NCBI RefSeq assembly: GCF_030656875.1
Contig: NZ_CP130943.1
Span: forward strand, 3,968,001-4,032,000
Length of the DNA stretch: 64,000 nt
Source: Prescottella sp. R16
GTDB taxonomy: Bacteria > Actinomycetota > Actinomycetes > Mycobacteriales > Mycobacteriaceae
Direction of reading: 5' to 3'
Each line of letters opens with the position of its first letter. The stretch's first letter is position 1. The notes under the pieces are model-generated. The model did not search any database, was not told where the DNA came from, and saw only the letters and a list, made by a program, of their open reading frames with translations. The position numbers and the translations under genes are program-made. Shown one piece after another: positions 61,885 to 64,000 of this stretch.

Positions 61885-63162
61885 CGGATCCTTCCGGACG
61901 CGGTGCAGACCGCGGGCATCGTAGAACCGGGTCGCGACCACACCGAGCAGCAACCCGACGAGCAGTCCGATCCCCGTCATCCACACCGCGTGCAGCAGTC
62001 CCGCGCCGGCGCTGCCGTCGAAGTAGAGGATCGCGCGCGCCCCCACGAACACCTGATGCATCGGCTCGAACTGGGCCAGGATCTCGTAGATTCTCGGGGT
62101 CGCCTCGAGCGGGATCGCACCACCCGACGACGGTAGTCCCATGATCACGAACACCACCAGGTTGACGAGCAACCCGACGGTCCCGAACGCGGCCATCACC
62201 GACAGCGCGGTCACCCCGATCGTGGTGATCGCGAACGCCCCGAACTCCCACAACGCCAGCGCATTCGGAATCGGCATCCCGAGCATGCCGGTGATCGCGA
62301 TGTACAACGCCGACACCAGCATTCCGAGCACCGCCATGACACCCCACTTCACGAGCAGAGTCCGGAAACGGCTGATCCCGGCCGACTCCCGGTGCACGTA
62401 CCACGGCCCGTACTCGGTGGGCGCGAACCCGAGCGCACTGTCGACGATCGAACTCACGATCGTGGCACCGGTGAACCCGGCCAGCACCAGCAGCAACGCG
62501 AAATAGAAGGCGGACAACCCGTTTCCGGTTCCCGGCGGCAGCGGATTGTGCTGCACCTTCAGCACGTCGACCGGCTGCGCCAGCGTGATCGCGGCCGCCC
62601 CCGACACCGTCGTCCCCGGGGCGACCGACGCCAGACGCTCGTTCACCGTCGCGGTGAGCTTCTCCCCCATCGTCGTGTTCACCTGCGCGAGCGCCTGTCC
62701 CGTGATCGCCTCGGTGATCCCGATCCCGAAACTTCCGGCCCGCGGATTGGTGTAGGCAGTGATGATCGGCCGCTCCACGTCGCCGGGCACCACCGACGCC
62801 TGCCCCAGGATCGACGTCCGCTTGGTGAAATCGCCCGGAACGACGATCGCCCCGAACAACTCACCCTTACCGAGACGTGAGGCCGTCTCAGCCCACGAAA
62901 GCTGTTGCAGATCAACCTTGTCCGCAGGAATATTCGCGACCAGCCCCTGCGCGATCTCGTCCCCGAAATTCTGGTACACCGGACCGTCCGGGCCGTCGAT
63001 CACGTCCCCGACGTCCTGGTTCACCAACGCGATCGGGAACCCACGCAGATGCTTCGCCGGATCGAGGATGCCGCCCATGTACAGCGCAGCCAGCAGCGAC
63101 ATCACCACCGCCACCACCGCGGTCGGCGCCAGCCAGAGCCGCCACCGTTCCGGTGTCCGCAT
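61873..63162 (-). CDS. YhgE/Pip-like (ABC-2 type) membrane protein
   Basis: A 429-residue protein. One N-terminal membrane helix (about residues 10-30) is followed by a 190-residue external domain (FPIALVNQDVG, LSWAETASRLGKGELFGAIVV). Five or six C-terminal helices with ABC-2-like features follow (IPNALALWEFGAFAITT; IMGLPSSGGAIPLEATP). This is the layout of YhgE/Pip and DUF3533 proteins, linked in other bacteria to phage infection or to secretion. Its role here is unknown. Confidence 0.75.
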   Translation of the reverse strand: MRTPERWRLWLAPTAVVAVVMSLLAALYMGGILDPAKHLRGFPIALVNQDVGDVIDGPDGPVYQNFGDEIAQGLVANIPADKVDLQQLSWAETASRLGKGELFGAIVVPGDFTKRTSILGQASVVPGDVERPIITAYTNPRAGSFGIGITEAITGQALAQVNTTMGEKLTATVNERLASVAPGTTVSGAAAITLAQPVDVLKVQHNPLPPGTGNGLSAFYFALLLVLAGFTGATIVSSIVDSALGFAPTEYGPWYVHRESAGISRFRTLLVKWGVMAVLGMLVSALYIAITGMLGMPIPNALALWEFGAFAITTIGVTALSVMAAFGTVGLLVNLVVFVIMGLPSSGGAIPLEATPRIYEILAQFEPMHQVFVGARAILYFDGSAGAGLLHAVWMTGIGLLVGLLLGVVATRFYDARGLHRVRKDPSPV

Positions 63163-63192
63163 CGCCCCACCCCTCCCGTGAGCCGTCGGCGC

Positions 63193-63432
63193 TCAGGCCT
63201 CGAACGGAATCAGATTCCCGGCAGCGTCCCGCACCCCGACCCCCGACTCGATCGCGTCCACCAGATCGTCGACCGCCTCCCACGTGGCCGGTGGGTCTCC
63301 ATCGAGATTGCCGATCGTCAACCAGTCGTCGGTGGCACGGTAACGAACCAGTCCCCGACCCGAGTCGTCGACGGCGACGTCGAGCAACCCCGACACCGTC
63401 CCCTCCTCCTCGGTCATGACGGCGACCGGCAT
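63193..63432 (-). CDS. Hypothetical protein
   Basis: A 79-residue acidic frame between the YhgE-like gene and the nuclease gene. The chosen ATG (63430-63432) starts MPVAVMTEEEGTVSGLLDVA. A GAGGAGG site sits about 28 bases further upstream, where no standard start codon follows closely, so the true start is uncertain. The end reads GVRDAAGNLIPFEA. No family is recognised. Confidence 0.5.
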   Translation of the reverse strand: MPVAVMTEEEGTVSGLLDVAVDDSGRGLVRYRATDDWLTIGNLDGDPPATWEAVDDLVDAIESGVGVRDAAGNLIPFEA

Positions 63433-63467
63433 ACGAATGGCGGCGATGTCGATGATCCGGCCCTCCT

Positions 63468-64000
63468 CTACCCGAACGCGCCCTGCCGGACACAGTCGTC
63501 GACCGCGGTACGCAGAGCCGTCTGCTCCGCCGGGTCGACGGTGAGGCCGTACTTTACCTTGACGTGGAGGTATCGATCGACGTATGAACAACGGAACTTT
63601 CCGGGCGGCAGATAGTTCGCGGCATCCTGATCACCCTTCGACCGGTTCGCCGACGGGTCGGCCGCCACCAGATTCGTCGCATCGTTCGCGATCCGCCGGC
63701 GCGTGTCCTCGTCCAGGTTCGCGGCCCCCGACCGCCAGGCCTCCGCCAACGCCACGATGTGCTCGGCGTCGACCCCCGACGGCTCCGTCATCTTCTTGTA
63801 CGGACGCATCTCTCCGGTCTTGCGGTCGATGAACCCGTACTCGTCCTGCCAGCCGCCGCCCTTGCCGACCGTCAGCTCACACGTCTTCGGGTCCAGGCTC
63901 ACCGCACCGACCGCGTCGCGCAGCATCATCACGTCCCGCGTGGTGCATTTCGGGTACTGCGCGAACGCGTCACCGAACCCGTGCTCGGGCAGGTTCCGGT
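63468..64000 (-). CDS. HNH-family (DUF1524) nuclease domain protein, N-terminus beyond right edge
   Basis: The frame is open to the right edge. At least 176 residues are visible, ending at 63468. The domain carries GVDAEHIVALAEAWRSGA, with the His of the beta-beta-alpha-metal site. It continues IANDATNLVAADPSANRSKG with Asn ligands, then DAANYLPP, typical of DUF1524/GmrSD-related nucleases in actinobacteria, many of them secreted. Cysteines in KCTTRD, TCELTV, RCSYVD and DDCVRQ could form disulfides, favouring an extracellular enzyme. An internal ATG at 63932 is unlikely to be the start. Confidence 0.82.
   Translation of the reverse strand, partial: RNLPEHGFGDAFAQYPKCTTRDVMMLRDAVGAVSLDPKTCELTVGKGGGWQDEYGFIDRKTGEMRPYKKMTEPSGVDAEHIVALAEAWRSGAANLDEDTRRRIANDATNLVAADPSANRSKGDQDAANYLPPGKFRCSYVDRYLHVKVKYGLTVDPAEQTALRTAVDDCVRQGAFG

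Noticed and set aside
1..64000. CRISPR array
   Set aside because: No regularly spaced direct repeats with unique spacers were seen. The ATCGAT array is far too short and lies in a promoter.

Overview
The window is high-GC actinobacterial DNA, most likely from a mycolic-acid-containing genus such as Rhodococcus. This is inferred from the GTG/TTG starts, the ATGA/GTGA gene overlaps, the leaderless TANNNT promoters, a CmtR-type metal sensor, the small bifunctional-type dCTP deaminase and the actinobacterial arsenate reductases. The genus cannot be proved from the sequence alone.

Layout. (1) 1-17.4 kb, minus strand: one uninterrupted reading frame for a giant non-ribosomal peptide synthetase. 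At least six C-A-T modules are visible, and the C-terminus lies off the left edge. (2) 17.6-30.4 kb: an extracellular polysaccharide locus. A DUF4012 protein, a Wzy-like polymerase/ligase and a family 2 glycosyltransferase lie on the plus strand. A tightly overlapping minus-strand operon carries the priming glycosylphosphotransferase, UDP-sugar dehydrogenase, two GT4 glycosyltransferases, two pyruvyltransferase-like enzymes and a Wzx-like flippase. (3) 31.1-31.9 kb: dcd and tRNA-Gly(CCC), both core genes. (4) 31.9-55 kb: an accessory island starting at the tRNA. It begins with a three-gene mobile unit (two diverged tyrosine-recombinase-like proteins plus a DDE transposase) and a small Xre/MbcA/ParS-like protein. 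Next come arsADC, arsR-acr3-arsC and an ArsO-like flavoprotein, then a cmtR/P1B-ATPase pair beside a 35-residue Cys/Met-rich peptide. After that comes an ArsR-GNAT (ArsN-like) fusion with two more flavoproteins and an MFS pump. The island ends with a candidate HEPN gene split by an IS3 element and a nuclease-fold-like protein. (5) 55.3-64 kb: chromosomal-type genes. These are an SDR, a secreted DUF1214 protein, a chrB-MFS pair, a metallo-beta-lactamase-fold protein, several small proteins, a YhgE/Pip-like membrane protein and a partial HNH-family nuclease.

How the genes work together. The polysaccharide locus has a complete Wzx/Wzy-type logic: priming, UDP-sugar oxidation, glycosyl transfer, acid decoration, flipping and polymerisation. 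The metal island combines arsenate reduction, arsenite chaperoning and efflux, and probable detoxification of an organoarsenical or phosphinothricin-like compound. It has at least three separately regulated promoters. The clearest regulatory signal is a row of three evenly built ATCGAT-N4-ATCGAT sites between the ArsR-GNAT gene and its divergent flavoprotein operon. The clearest structural discovery is that deleting the IS3 element and one copy of its AAC target duplication restores a single open frame through a gene with an RNxxxH motif.
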